Shown: positions 34,001-43,148, counted from the stretch's first letter. The stretch: 64,000 nt of DNA from Peptococcaceae bacterium 1109 (GCA_001028815.1 LDJB01000001.1:701634-765633); one strand, 5' to 3'. Notes: generated by a model not told the origin, from the letters alone. Program-made: numbers and translations.

Positions 34001-34930
34001 TTACCTCCCCATGACGGCGGTAAACTCACGTCCGTCTTGGTAGAATTTCACTGAGCGGTTCTGGATGTCTGTCAGGGTCCAGCCTTCCAGGGCATCTCCT
34101 TCACCCAGTAGTACTGTGCTGCCGCCGTATTCCACCAGAGCCAAGGACCTTTCGCCCGCCTGCATCACGCCTTTCAGCTGGAAGTTAGGAAGGTCAAGCT
34201 GCCAGATGAGGCTGCGGATGATCTCCCATTCCTCTTCTAGGGCTTGTCCTATGATGCGCCGAGTCTGGGCATCCCAATGGAAGGTGCGGGATGGGAAAGC
34301 AACCGCCAGGCTGCGGATGATCGCTGCACCATCGCCGTATATCACAGGGACAGCTTCACTCTTCAGCGGAATCTCCTCTTTAGCGGGCGGCGCTTCCTCT
34401 GCCACTGTTTTCACGGCCATGCCGGGGTGATCATACTCCCGGATCACCTTCTGAGCCATTTCCAGCTCTGCTGGAGAACCGTAGACCACCATAAGCTGGC
34501 GGGTGTCATCAGCATAAATCCGGACCCGAGGCAGGACCATGCTGAGCAGCCCCCTCGCACTGTTCACATCTACGTGGTTGAGTGCGATAAAGACAAACTC
34601 CTCCGAGCTGAACTCAGTGCGCAGGCGCTCTTCCGTGGCCACAACCAGGGTATTCCCTACAACCTTGTAGCGGTACCCTGTGGTGCGGGTGACCAGTTCC
34701 AAGGCTTCCTCCACCGACAGGTCTTTCAGCACAAAGCTGACGTTGCCTTTGACGGAGGGATCCACTAGGACGTTCCATCCCCCGATCTCCCCAAGGATTT
34801 GAAACACATCAACCAGCGGTGCTTCCTTGAACTCCATGTTCACCAGTGTGTCTGCCAGGATTGGTGTGGCGGTTAGAATTAACAAGAGCACAAGCATGCT
34901 TAACGCAGTTCCCAACAGCCGTCTTGCCAT
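34001..34930 (-). CDS. Secretin-N (STN) protein with PilP-like C-terminus
   Basis: A 309-residue exported protein. A signal peptide leads to an STN domain (LVNMEFKEAPLVDVFQILGEIGGWNVLVD) and an N1-like domain (LNHVDVNSARGLLSMVLPRV), as in secretins, but there is no channel domain. The last 55 residues (SLALVEYGGSTVLLGEGDALEGWTLTD) resemble the PilP/GspC homology region. This suggests a periplasmic ring or linker that contacts the secretin made by the next gene. It looks like a split or paralogous PilQ N-terminus; the domain combination is unusual. Confidence 0.75.
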   Translation of the reverse strand: MARRLLGTALSMLVLLLILTATPILADTLVNMEFKEAPLVDVFQILGEIGGWNVLVDPSVKGNVSFVLKDLSVEEALELVTRTTGYRYKVVGNTLVVATEERLRTEFSSEEFVFIALNHVDVNSARGLLSMVLPRVRIYADDTRQLMVVYGSPAELEMAQKVIREYDHPGMAVKTVAEEAPPAKEEIPLKSEAVPVIYGDGAAIIRSLAVAFPSRTFHWDAQTRRIIGQALEEEWEIIRSLIWQLDLPNFQLKGVMQAGERSLALVEYGGSTVLLGEGDALEGWTLTDIQNRSVKFYQDGREFTAVMGR

Positions 34931-34936
34931 ACAACA

Positions 34937-35791
34937 TCACTCCCCCATTTGAAGTTTAAGCTTGGTCGTGCCCAGAGCTAAGGTCACGGCCTTTGGTTCA
35001 ACCTGTACCACCTGGGCGTCACCCAGCCAGTCACCCTGGCTTAACCACTGGCGTTGGCCGTCTGCGGCCACCAAGGCAATTCTTTGCCCTTCCCTCTCAA
35101 CAACTCCTACAAGCTGTACGCTGCCGTTTGCCATTGCCTGAATCACCGCTGCGGGCCAGCCTACAACATCCCTGGAGAAAGCTGGTACCCAAGGGCCTAG
35201 CTCATCATTGGGCGCAGGCACTTGCCATGCGTAGAATAGATCCTGCCCCAAGTCCCGAAGATACAGCTTGCCCTCAAGTTCTGCTCCAAACTGCGTCCGG
35301 CCTGCCCGGGCTATGGTCAGCCCCTCAACATGGAACGAAGGGAGCAGTCGCTGCACTTCATATATGTAGCTTAGCAGTCCCTCATCGCCTAACAGGAGCA
35401 TGGTCACTGTCACCCAAGGGCCCTGGCTGTTTCCATCTCTGGATACAGGCTCATGGGACAGCTTCTCCACATCCACATCAAAGCGGAGAGCAGTTGCCCT
35501 AAGGAACTCAAGTACCTGGGGCAGATCGTATTGCGTGGGAATCTGCTCCGCAACAACTTGGATACTTCCCGTGAGCTGCCCTTTCTGTGCTTCCAGGTTG
35601 GGAAGTTGGGCGATGGTGGTGTTCAGCATCGTTTCTTGAACCTTTGCTTGGTCTAGCTCACTTTGGAGCTTGGCTACCTGGTCCCGTGCGGGGAAAACGA
35701 ACCCCACAACTACTACTCCTGCAAGAAGGTACAGGGCGATACAGATAATGATGCCTAGGGACAGTTTTTCCTTAAGATCTTCCCAGCTCAT
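34937..35791 (-). CDS. pilO: PilO-PilP-like fusion alignment protein
   Basis: A 284-residue inner-membrane protein. One N-terminal helix (LGIIICIALYLLAGVVVVGFVFP), a coiled coil (VAKLQSELDQAKVQE), a ferredoxin-like PilO domain, then a C-terminal PilP/GspC-like segment (IALVAADGQRQWLSQGDWLGDAQVVQVEPKAV split by the conserved Gly-Asp). In other bacteria PilO and PilP are separate. ATG 35791 follows GGGGAGGG and overlaps pilN by 20 bases. It belongs to the PilMNOP ring that links the motor to the secretin. Confidence 0.82.
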   Translation of the reverse strand: MSWEDLKEKLSLGIIICIALYLLAGVVVVGFVFPARDQVAKLQSELDQAKVQETMLNTTIAQLPNLEAQKGQLTGSIQVVAEQIPTQYDLPQVLEFLRATALRFDVDVEKLSHEPVSRDGNSQGPWVTVTMLLLGDEGLLSYIYEVQRLLPSFHVEGLTIARAGRTQFGAELEGKLYLRDLGQDLFYAWQVPAPNDELGPWVPAFSRDVVGWPAAVIQAMANGSVQLVGVVEREGQRIALVAADGQRQWLSQGDWLGDAQVVQVEPKAVTLALGTTKLKLQMGE

Positions 35792-36314
35792 CTCCGGCCC
35801 TCCCCTCAATCTCCAGAGTGAAAGTGGTAAAGCTGCCTGCATCTTCCGGCCGTGCCGCAGTGATGTTTACCTTTAGGCCTGCCGCTTCCAGAATATTCAC
35901 GAACGATGTTAGTTCCGTCATGTTTGCAGCATAGCCCGAGAGGCGTACCCGGTTACCTGTCCAAGTGGCCGTTTCTGCCCAGACTTCCCCTTTTATTAGG
36001 GCGAGGGCTTCATCAATCTGCTGCACTTGGCCGAGGGGAGCCATCAGCCCTTCCAGCTTGGATTTTTGCCCCTCCAGATTGCGCAGCTCCACCCGGAGGT
36101 CATTTACAACCTGTGCTTGCCGCTGCAGCACCGGCTGATACTTCTCCCACTGGTCCAGCTGGAAATCAAGGTGTTTGACCTTCGCCTGCTCTGAGAAGTA
36201 TAGCCCGATCGTCAGAGCTAACAGGCAGAGGCCCACCGCTCCCACCACAAACTCCCAGCGGATGGCAGAAGCCTTTAGAGGCCGCTCATCGGGAGGAAGC
36301 AGGTTTATCCTCAT
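35772..36314 (-). CDS. pilN: Type IV pilus assembly protein PilN
   Basis: A 180-residue bitopic protein. MRINLLPPDERP is the cytoplasmic INLLP motif that binds PilM; a single helix (FVVGAVGLCLLALTIGLYF), a coiled coil and a ferredoxin-like periplasmic domain (WAETATWTGNRVRLSGYAAN) follow. It overlaps pilM by 4 bases (ATGA) and pilO by 20, so the ring proteins are translated together. Confidence 0.92.
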   Translation of the reverse strand: MRINLLPPDERPLKASAIRWEFVVGAVGLCLLALTIGLYFSEQAKVKHLDFQLDQWEKYQPVLQRQAQVVNDLRVELRNLEGQKSKLEGLMAPLGQVQQIDEALALIKGEVWAETATWTGNRVRLSGYAANMTELTSFVNILEAAGLKVNITAARPEDAGSFTTFTLEIEGRAGDELGRS

Positions 36315-37345
36315 TCCTCAAACCCCCTTATGGCCAAGGCGAGGGCAGAGGCGTAGCTCGCAAAGTCCTCTGGGATCTCCACGCCCTCGGCAGTGGCAGT
36401 ATTTTCAAAGGGATTCAGCACCGCAACATCAAGGTCGATCTCTTCCTTCAGGACTGACTGGAAGCCTTGGAGATGGGCCATACCTCCAAGGATATAGACG
36501 CTATCCAGCACTTCCCGAATATGGGTGGCACGTTCTTCTGCCCGGACGAAGTCTAGGGTTTGGAGGATACCTGCAATGTACTGCTCAAAGACTGATCTCA
36601 CCGTGCTCAGTTGGCCGGTGCCTTGGGTGAGGAGGAAGTCTAGGTGCCGCTCCTCCTTAAGCTTCCGTGCTTCAGCCGGGCCGCAGGCGAAGGCCTGCAT
36701 GATTCCTTGGGTGAAGTGAAAGCCCCCAATGGGCAGGATGCGGTAGACTTTGTACGTATGCTCGAGCTCGACATAGAGGGTAGTCTGCTCTTCCCCCACG
36801 TCCACATAGCACACTCTCTGGGGCTGTGCCTTGAGGCGGGGCCAGTTAAACGCCTGCAGATCAATGACAGCCACCTCCAGCCCCACATCTTCTAGGCAGT
36901 TTAGGAATGGGTCTAGGAGTGCTCTCCGGCAGGCGACGAACAGAATCTCCACATCGCTGAGGTTGCGGTTCAGCACGGCAAAATCATAGCTGACCTCACG
37001 GACATCGTCGAAGGGGAAATTGACCAGCTCCGCCAGTTCGAACTCTAATGCCTTGCCCAGTTCCTTGTCTTTCATCAGGGGCATGCGGTGGCTTTTCACC
37101 ATCACATCAGGGCTGGTTATACCGAGGACAGCGGTTTTGCCAAGGACCCCCATCTCCTCCAAAAGGCCGCGCAAAGCCTCAGCCACAGCTAGAGGATTAG
37201 CCAGGCTTCCCTTCTGCACGGCGTTTTTGGGAGTCGCGGTTTTACCCATGGCGGTTACCACTAGGTTCCGGCCCCGTCGTGTGACTTCCACACACTTAAT
37301 ATATGTAGTGCCTATATCCACCCCCAGGCGTTTGCGCGTACGCAC
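36311..37345 (-). CDS. pilM: Type IV pilus assembly protein PilM
   Basis: A 344-residue actin-like ATPase of the cytoplasmic ring. Seen: phosphate-1 motif GVDIGTTYIKCVEV, VLGITSPDVMVKSHRMPLM, phosphate-2 CYVDVGEEQTTLYV and adenosine motif VYILGGMAHLQGF. GTG 37345 has GGGGGTGAGG upstream. Binds the PilN N-terminus and positions the motor proteins. Confidence 0.92.
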   Translation of the reverse strand: MRTRKRLGVDIGTTYIKCVEVTRRGRNLVVTAMGKTATPKNAVQKGSLANPLAVAEALRGLLEEMGVLGKTAVLGITSPDVMVKSHRMPLMKDKELGKALEFELAELVNFPFDDVREVSYDFAVLNRNLSDVEILFVACRRALLDPFLNCLEDVGLEVAVIDLQAFNWPRLKAQPQRVCYVDVGEEQTTLYVELEHTYKVYRILPIGGFHFTQGIMQAFACGPAEARKLKEERHLDFLLTQGTGQLSTVRSVFEQYIAGILQTLDFVRAEERATHIREVLDSVYILGGMAHLQGFQSVLKEEIDLDVAVLNPFENTATAEGVEIPEDFASYASALALAIRGFEE

Positions 37346-37367
37346 CGCCTCACCCCCATCAAGTTGC

Positions 37368-38576
37368 TTACATCACGTTTGTTACCATTTGCATCATCGG
37401 CAAGTATACGGACAGGAGAATGAACAGGACCACGACGGCCAAGACGAGCATGACGGCCGGTTCAAGCAGCTTGGTCAAGCTGGCAACAGCGAAATTCACC
37501 TCCCGATCGTAGAAGTCTGCAAGCTGGTTTAATACTTTCTCCAGGCTTCCAGTTTCTTCGCCGATGGCGATCATCTGTACCAGCATTTTTGGAAAAACCG
37601 GGTGGTTGCCCAGAGGAGTACTGATCCCCTGGCCACGCTCCACTCCGTGGCGTGCCTGGGTTAGAGCCCTGCTTACCACGGTGTTGTCAATTAGGCGCTC
37701 CAGGATGCTCATGGACTGCACCATGGAGATACCACTGTTTAAGAGGAGCCCTAAGGTCCGGCAGAAGCGGGAAAAGATTACCATCTTCTGCAGTTCTCCC
37801 ACTGCTGGGAGCTTAAGCTTCAAGGCGTCCTTCTGCCCTCGGCCGGTCGGCGTTTGCAGGTACATCCGCAGGAGTACGCCTACGAGCACCAAGATCCCCA
37901 GGACAATGTACCAGTTGGCAACCATCCAGTCTCTCCCATTAAGGACCGCTTGGGTTAAGGCTGGCGGCTCCACCCCGAAACTGGTGAAATTCCTGATTAG
38001 CATGGGAAGGACGAAAAAGAGCAGTACAAAGACCATTATCACGGAAACACTAGTTACAATTGCCGGGTACATCAGTGCTTCAGAAATCTTCTTGCGCAGT
38101 TCATCTTCTCGTTCGTAGTAGATGGCCAGCCGGTCCAAGACTTCCGGCAGGGCACCGGCTACTTCACCCGCTTCCACCAAGTGGATGAAAACGTTGGGGA
38201 ACAGGCCCCTGTGTTTTTCCAAAGCCCTGGTGAATGACGCACCGCTAGATACATCTAAGCGAATGCTGTCCAGAGCTTTGCTGAGGCGCTTTTCCATGGA
38301 CTGCTCCGCAAGGAGCTGCAGGCTGTTCACCAAGGACAGCCCCGTCCCCAGCATGATGGCAAATTGGCGGCAGAAGATGGCTAAGAACTTCGCCTTGAGG
38401 GCGCCTCGGGGCTCAAAAATGCTTAAGGTGGTGGACTTAGGTGCTTCCTTCAGGGAGGTGATGATGTAGCCCTGGTTCCTGAGCTGGGCTACAGCCAGTT
38501 CCCTGTTCTCCACCTCAACAACGCCCCTAACACCTCTGCCGTCCCTGGTTTTAACTTGATACGCGAATCGCTTCAT
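37368..38576 (-). CDS. pilC: Type IV pilus inner-membrane platform protein PilC
   Basis: A 402-residue protein with two T2SF domains (MLGTGLSLVNSLQLLAEQ and LLNSGISMVQSMSILERLI) and three membrane helices, including MVFVLLFFVLPMLI near 180 and MLVLAVVVLFILLSVYLP at the end. The motif GEETGSLEKVLNQLADFYDRE is typical. It passes motor movement to the growing pilus. ATG follows GAGGG. Confidence 0.94.
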   Translation of the reverse strand: MKRFAYQVKTRDGRGVRGVVEVENRELAVAQLRNQGYIITSLKEAPKSTTLSIFEPRGALKAKFLAIFCRQFAIMLGTGLSLVNSLQLLAEQSMEKRLSKALDSIRLDVSSGASFTRALEKHRGLFPNVFIHLVEAGEVAGALPEVLDRLAIYYEREDELRKKISEALMYPAIVTSVSVIMVFVLLFFVLPMLIRNFTSFGVEPPALTQAVLNGRDWMVANWYIVLGILVLVGVLLRMYLQTPTGRGQKDALKLKLPAVGELQKMVIFSRFCRTLGLLLNSGISMVQSMSILERLIDNTVVSRALTQARHGVERGQGISTPLGNHPVFPKMLVQMIAIGEETGSLEKVLNQLADFYDREVNFAVASLTKLLEPAVMLVLAVVVLFILLSVYLPMMQMVTNVM

Positions 38577-38602
38577 GGGACCCTCAACTTCCTATGATCG
38601 TA

Positions 38603-39643
38603 TTAGCTGTTCCCAGAGAGCAGTGCATGGATTGGGTCGATCAGGCCTCGCTTCGCTAGGCTATCCAATGCGGCATCCATGGCCTGCATCCCAAAACGGG
38701 TTCCTGTTTCAATCATGGAAGGAATTTGGTGGGTTTTCGCCTCCCGGATCATGTTGCGAATGGCGGGGGTGCCAAGCATCACTTCCACTGCGGGCACCAT
38801 GCCCTTTCCATCCTTCCTGGGTACTAACAGCTGCGACACCACCGCCTCCAGCACCGATGCCAGCTGAATCCTGATCTGCTGCTGGTTTTCTGGAGGGAAC
38901 ACATCAATAATTCGGTCGATTGTTTTAGCTGCTCCGCGGGTATGGAGCGTAGATAATACCAAGTGGCCCGTTTCCGCTGCGGTGAGAGCGGTTGCAATGG
39001 TTTCTAGGTCTCGCATCTCCCCTACTAAGATCACATCGGGGTCCGCCCGAAGAGCGGCTCGCAGCCCACTTGCAAAGGACGAAGTATCTGTCCCCACTTC
39101 CCGCTGGTTCACAATGCAGTTCTTATGGCTGTGGAGGTACTCCACTGGATCCTCTAAGGTGATGATCACGCCCCGCCGGGTCTGGTTGATCAGATCAATC
39201 ATGGACGCCAAGGTCGTTGATTTTCCGCTCCCCGTAGGGCCCGTAACAAGCACCAATCCGTCCCGCTTAGCACAGAGGTCCTGCAAGATGTTGGGCAAGC
39301 CCAGTTCTGCAATGGACCTAATAGTGCGGTTGATTACCCGCATAGCTAGAGCCGGCGACCCTCGCTGACGAAACAAGTTGCAGCGAAATCTGCCTAGTCC
39401 CGGTGCTCCATAGGAAAAGTCCACTTCCCCCTGCTCCTCAAAGACATGCCAGTGCTCTTGATCAGTGATCTGCCTGGCCAGCTCTTCGATGAGGACCGGC
39501 CGCAGCGGTGCAAATCCGCTGATGGGCGTCAGCGAGCCGTAAATCCTGAGAAAAGGGGGGACACCTGGGCTTAAGTGCAGGTCGGAGGCGTTTTGATCAA
39601 TGGCAATTTCTAGCAGTTGCAGCAGATTTCCTGCATCCCGCAT
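38603..39643 (-). CDS. pilT: Type IV pilus retraction ATPase PilT
   Basis: A 346-residue hexameric ATPase that depolymerises pili for twitching and DNA uptake. Walker A GPTGSGKSTTLAS, Asp box ITLEDPVEYLH, Walker B DPDVILVGEMRD, His box HLVLSTLHT and the C-terminal AIRNMIREAK motif specific to PilT are visible. ATG 39643 shares its A with the pilB stop (TGATG), so translation is coupled. Presence of PilT argues for a dynamic pilus rather than a secretion pseudopilus. Confidence 0.95.
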   Translation of the reverse strand: MRDAGNLLQLLEIAIDQNASDLHLSPGVPPFLRIYGSLTPISGFAPLRPVLIEELARQITDQEHWHVFEEQGEVDFSYGAPGLGRFRCNLFRQRGSPALAMRVINRTIRSIAELGLPNILQDLCAKRDGLVLVTGPTGSGKSTTLASMIDLINQTRRGVIITLEDPVEYLHSHKNCIVNQREVGTDTSSFASGLRAALRADPDVILVGEMRDLETIATALTAAETGHLVLSTLHTRGAAKTIDRIIDVFPPENQQQIRIQLASVLEAVVSQLLVPRKDGKGMVPAVEVMLGTPAIRNMIREAKTHQIPSMIETGTRFGMQAMDAALDSLAKRGLIDPIHALLSGNS

Positions 39644-41352
39644 CAAACTTCCTCCTCATCCTCGACGCTGTACACTGTGCGGAGGACCTCATCGCTGGTG
39701 GTAATTCCTCGGGCCAGCTTGTCCACTGCCGCAATCTGCAGGGTCTGCATGCCGCCTCGGAGAGCGATTTCCTTGAGTTCCTCGTCGTGGGCTCCCCGGT
39801 CAACGGCAAGGCGTAGCTCTTTCGAGAAGAGCAACACTTCTTCCACCATGGTGCGGCCCCGGTAACCGGTATCGCCGCAGAGGGGGCAGCCCGTCCCCCG
39901 GTAAACAACCTCTGGGGGCGTTATGCCCAGCGACTTAATGAACCGGATTACTACCGGATCGGTGAGGGGGACTGCTTCCCGGCAATCTGGGCAAATGGTT
40001 CGCACCAAGCGCTGGGCAATCACCCCGATTACCGTCGAACTAATCAAGTACGGCTCCAAACCCATGTTTACCAGCCTGGTAATGGAGGCTACCGCGCTGT
40101 TGGTGTGGAGCGTAGATAACACCAAGTGGCCAGTGAGTGCTGCCCGGACTGCAATATCTGCTGTGTCGCCGTCCCGGATCTCCCCCACCATAATAATATC
40201 CGGGTCTTGCCGCAGCACCGAACGGAGGCCGTTGGCAAAGGTAAGGTCCACTTTAGGGTTGATTTGGACCTGGTTGATCCCAGCTAAGCGGTATTCCACC
40301 GGGTCCTCAACGGTGATGATGTTTTTGTCGGGAGAGTTGAGCTGGTTCAAAAAACCATACAAGGTGGTAGTCTTGCCGCTCCCCGTGGGGCCCGTGACCA
40401 GAATCAGGCCTTGGCTTTGCCTGAGCATGCGCTGGACCTTGTCCAAGTTCTCGGGGCCAAAGCCAAACTCTTCAATGTTCATTAGGTCCTGGGTCTGCTG
40501 GAGGAGCCGCACCACAATCTTCTCCCCGTGGACTGTAGGCAGGCTGGACACCCGCATGTCCACGGTGATCTGATCGAGCCTGATCTGCATCCGCCCATCC
40601 TGGGGGCGGCGCCTCTCGGTAATGTCCATGTTAGCCATGATCTTGATCCGGGAGTTTACATCGGCCCTGAGGTGCCTGGGAACTGCCATAATGTCTCGCA
40701 TGATACCGTCAATGCGGAAGCGCACCCTGAGGTCTTCTTCCCGGGGCTCGAGGTGGACGTCGCTGGCTTTTTGCTTTATCGCCTGCTCCAGGATCATGTT
40801 GGCCAGCTTTACTCCTGGGGCATTCCCGATAAACCGGGCCTCGGCCTTTTCTTTCTCTGTCTCCGCTTCCGATTCCCCTTCATCTTCCCCATACTGGGCC
40901 AGCATCTGCTGCGCGGCGCCGGCAACATCGAGAGAGCGCTGGTAGGCGCTTTCAATTTCATCCGCGGTGGCGATCATGGGCTTTATGAGGTAGCCGGTGA
41001 TCCGCTGAAGGTCATCGATGACCATGATGTTCAAGGGGTCTACCATGGCTACAGATAAGAAGTTCCCCTCTAGCTCAATCGGAAGGACCTGTTGCTCACG
41101 GATGACGTTTTCCGGGACCAGCTTCACAACATCACTGCTTATGTAGCGCCGTTTAAAATCCACTCGGGGGATGCGGAGGTGTTCACTCAGGGCATCGGCA
41201 ATATCCTCTGGGGAGATGAAATCCAGCTTAATCAGGGCTTCCCCCAGCTTGTCCCCGGTGGTGCGCTGGAACTCCAATGCTTCCCGCAGCTGTTCCTTGC
41301 TCAGCAGTCCCCGTTCCTGAAGAATGTCTCCCAGGCGCTTGCGCTGTGCCAC
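39643..41352 (-). CDS. pilB: Type IV pilus extension ATPase PilB
   Basis: A 569-residue hexameric ATPase that drives pilin insertion. N-terminal MshEN-type domains (KRLGDILQERGLLSKEQL; PENVIREQQVLPI) precede the motor with GPTGSGKTTTLYG, TVEDPVEYRL, DPDIIMVGEIRD, HLVLSTLHTN and a CPDC/CPLC zinc site. MshEN domains in this family often bind c-di-GMP; I see the general pattern but not all consensus residues. GTG 41352 follows GGGAG; TTG 41376 is a poorer alternative. First gene of the pilus run. Confidence 0.94.
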   Translation of the reverse strand: MAQRKRLGDILQERGLLSKEQLREALEFQRTTGDKLGEALIKLDFISPEDIADALSEHLRIPRVDFKRRYISSDVVKLVPENVIREQQVLPIELEGNFLSVAMVDPLNIMVIDDLQRITGYLIKPMIATADEIESAYQRSLDVAGAAQQMLAQYGEDEGESEAETEKEKAEARFIGNAPGVKLANMILEQAIKQKASDVHLEPREEDLRVRFRIDGIMRDIMAVPRHLRADVNSRIKIMANMDITERRRPQDGRMQIRLDQITVDMRVSSLPTVHGEKIVVRLLQQTQDLMNIEEFGFGPENLDKVQRMLRQSQGLILVTGPTGSGKTTTLYGFLNQLNSPDKNIITVEDPVEYRLAGINQVQINPKVDLTFANGLRSVLRQDPDIIMVGEIRDGDTADIAVRAALTGHLVLSTLHTNSAVASITRLVNMGLEPYLISSTVIGVIAQRLVRTICPDCREAVPLTDPVVIRFIKSLGITPPEVVYRGTGCPLCGDTGYRGRTMVEEVLLFSKELRLAVDRGAHDEELKEIALRGGMQTLQIAAVDKLARGITTSDEVLRTVYSVEDEEEV

Positions 41353-41379
41353 TCCTAGAACTCCCTTCTTAAGCAAATA

Positions 41380-41455
41380 CCGGCCATGGCGATCTCGCCG
41401 TGGCCGGTTGCACTACTCACTCCGGATATCCCAAGTGCCCAAGTGAAGGATATCC
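41380..41455 (-). promoter_or_regulatory. Structured leader upstream of pilB
   Basis: A 13-bp near-perfect palindrome (41380-41392 with 41395-41407, one mismatch) lies 28 bases before pilB. Further up, GGATATCC occurs at 41424-41431 and 41448-41455, flanking two CCCAAGTG direct repeats (41430-41437, 41438-41445). Together they form two potential hairpins in the pilus operon leader. Confidence 0.5.
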
Positions 41456-41538
41456 CTCATTGCGTTCCACTATTCTAAGTAAATATAAAGGGTATCTATT
41501 ACTGTTTATACTAAAAACAACACACGGCGTGCCTCTGG

Positions 41539-42909
41539 TCAATTGTGATCTGAACGAGCTTGGATAAAAAACGCACACTCCAGACGCTTTTTCTCCATGG
41601 CACATGTGATTTCATACGGTTCGGTGAAGGAACCGGCGTGGAAGAGGTTGTTTGCGTGACATCCCCCGCTGCAGTAATACTTCGCCCAGCACGTTCTGCA
41701 TACCTGCTTGTTCAGGACGTGGCTGTTCGTAAAAATTCCGGGGAGGCCGGCATCTGTGATCCCTTCCCAGACAGTGCCCAGCTTAAACTCTTCCTTCCCC
41801 ACAAACTGGTGGCAGGGGTACAGCTCTCCTCCAGGAGAAACGGCTAGGTACTCAAACCCGGCTCCGCAGCCTGAGAGGCGTTTATAGAGGCAAGGCCCCT
41901 TTTTGAGTTCCACATTGAAGTGGAAGAAGTTAAAGCCCCGGCCCTCTTCCTGCCGCTCCAGGTAGAGCCTGGCAAGGCGCTCATACTCTGCTAATATCTT
42001 CGGGAGATGTTCTTCGCTGAGCCCATAGGGTTCTCCTGCTTCTGTGACCACCGGCTCCATAGAAATTTCATCGAAGCCCAGGTCGCTTAGGTGCTCCACA
42101 TCTGAGGCGAAATCGAGGTTGTAAGCGGTAAAGGTGCCCCGGACATAGTAGCTCTTGCCGGCCCTGAGGCGCTGCATCTTCTGGTACTTGGGTACAATGA
42201 TCTCGTACGCAGAACCTCGGCCCGAAACGGTGCGGCGCACCCTGTCGTTAACCCCTTGGCGGCCATCGATGCTCAGCACCACATTGTACATGTTCTCATT
42301 GATATACTCCATTATCTCAGGGGTGAGGCCGATGCCGTTGGTGGTTATGGTGAAGCGGAACGACTTGCCTGTTTCTGCCTCCCGCTCCCGGGCGTAGGCC
42401 ACGGTTTCCTTTACCACGTCCCAGTTGAGCAAGGGCTCCCCGCCAAAAAAGTCAATCTCACAGTTGCGCCGATGCTTGGAGGCGGATATAAGGAAGTCCA
42501 CCGCTTGCTTTGCCGTCTCTAGGGACATGAGTTCCCTTTGTCCCCCAAAGTGGCCTGTGCCGGCAAAACAGTAATCACAGCGCATGTTGCAGTCATGAGC
42601 CACGTTCAGGCACAGGGCCTTGACAACCGTCTCTTGGCGGGGCGGCACCACTGTAATGTCTTCAGAAAACAGCAGCCCTTCCTTGGCAAGCTCAAGGATT
42701 TCCTCCGCTGCCTCTCTCTGCAGTGGATCTGCCCACTCCTGGGCCCTGGCGTCTTCCCTTGTTTGGATCTTTGGATCAGCAAGGATTGCCTTTACTACTT
42801 GATAAGCTGGTTCATCTAAAAGGTGCACCGCACCTGAGTTGCCATCCACTACTATGTATTCTCCATCCTGCTCAAAGCAGTGGACGCATGTCTTATCCAA
42901 CAACAACAC
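41539..42909 (-). CDS. Thioether-forming SCIFF peptide maturase (radical SAM/SPASM)
   Basis: A 456-residue radical SAM enzyme. N-terminal precursor-recognition region (VVDGNSGAVHLLDEPAYQVV), radical SAM cluster CNMRCDYC near residue 110, FFGGEPLLN, and SPASM cysteines in SGCGAGF, LYPCHQF, CRTCWAKYYCSGGC. This matches the maturase that links Cys sulfur to residues of the six-cysteine SCIFF peptide. The open frame begins at TTG 42933; GTG 42909 behind GGAG is a better start. The precursor lies just upstream. Confidence 0.93.
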   Translation of the reverse strand: MLLLDKTCVHCFEQDGEYIVVDGNSGAVHLLDEPAYQVVKAILADPKIQTREDARAQEWADPLQREAAEEILELAKEGLLFSEDITVVPPRQETVVKALCLNVAHDCNMRCDYCFAGTGHFGGQRELMSLETAKQAVDFLISASKHRRNCEIDFFGGEPLLNWDVVKETVAYAREREAETGKSFRFTITTNGIGLTPEIMEYINENMYNVVLSIDGRQGVNDRVRRTVSGRGSAYEIIVPKYQKMQRLRAGKSYYVRGTFTAYNLDFASDVEHLSDLGFDEISMEPVVTEAGEPYGLSEEHLPKILAEYERLARLYLERQEEGRGFNFFHFNVELKKGPCLYKRLSGCGAGFEYLAVSPGGELYPCHQFVGKEEFKLGTVWEGITDAGLPGIFTNSHVLNKQVCRTCWAKYYCSGGCHANNLFHAGSFTEPYEITCAMEKKRLECAFFIQARSDHN

Positions 42910-42931
42910 CCTCACTCCGTCCCATAAATTC

Positions 42932-42963
42932 AAAAGAGCAACCTTCTATTCGCGAAGGTTGCT
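42932..42963 (-). terminator. Hairpin between SCIFF peptide and maturase genes
   Basis: 10-bp stem AGCAACCTTC/GAAGGTTGCT (42937-42946, 42954-42963) followed on the minus strand by CTTTTG. Placement suggests partial termination so that more precursor than enzyme is made. Confidence 0.65.
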
Positions 42964-42969
42964 GCTATC

Positions 42970-43116
42970 TTATCTCTCGCACGCTTGATTTCCCACTGTG
43001 CACGAAGTCTTGCACGCTGATTGGCAGGAAGTCTGGCATTCGCCGCAGCCGCCGGTTTTCAGGGTGTGCCCCAAAGCTGTTCCCGAAAGGGTCCGCACAT
43101 GTCTTCTCGCCTTCAT
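42970..43116 (-). CDS. SCIFF ribosomally made peptide precursor
   Basis: A 48-residue peptide, short enough to be missed by length cut-offs. The C-terminal half holds CGECQTSCQSACKTSC followed by TVGNQAC, six cysteines in 23 residues, the defining six-cysteines-in-forty-five pattern found across Clostridia. The basic N-terminal half (MKARRHVRTLSG) is the leader recognised by the maturase. ATG 43116 follows AAAGGTGGG. Located 61 bases before the maturase. The SCIFF family is nearly universal in Clostridia but its biological role is unknown. Confidence 0.95.
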   Translation of the reverse strand: MKARRHVRTLSGTALGHTLKTGGCGECQTSCQSACKTSCTVGNQACER

Positions 43117-43148
43117 AATACCCACCTTTCCTTTCCACGTTTTCTTTA

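Noticed and set aside
41353-41538. A c-di-GMP riboswitch before pilB
   Set aside because: The conserved GEMM-I core could not be found; only hairpins are visible, so no class is named.
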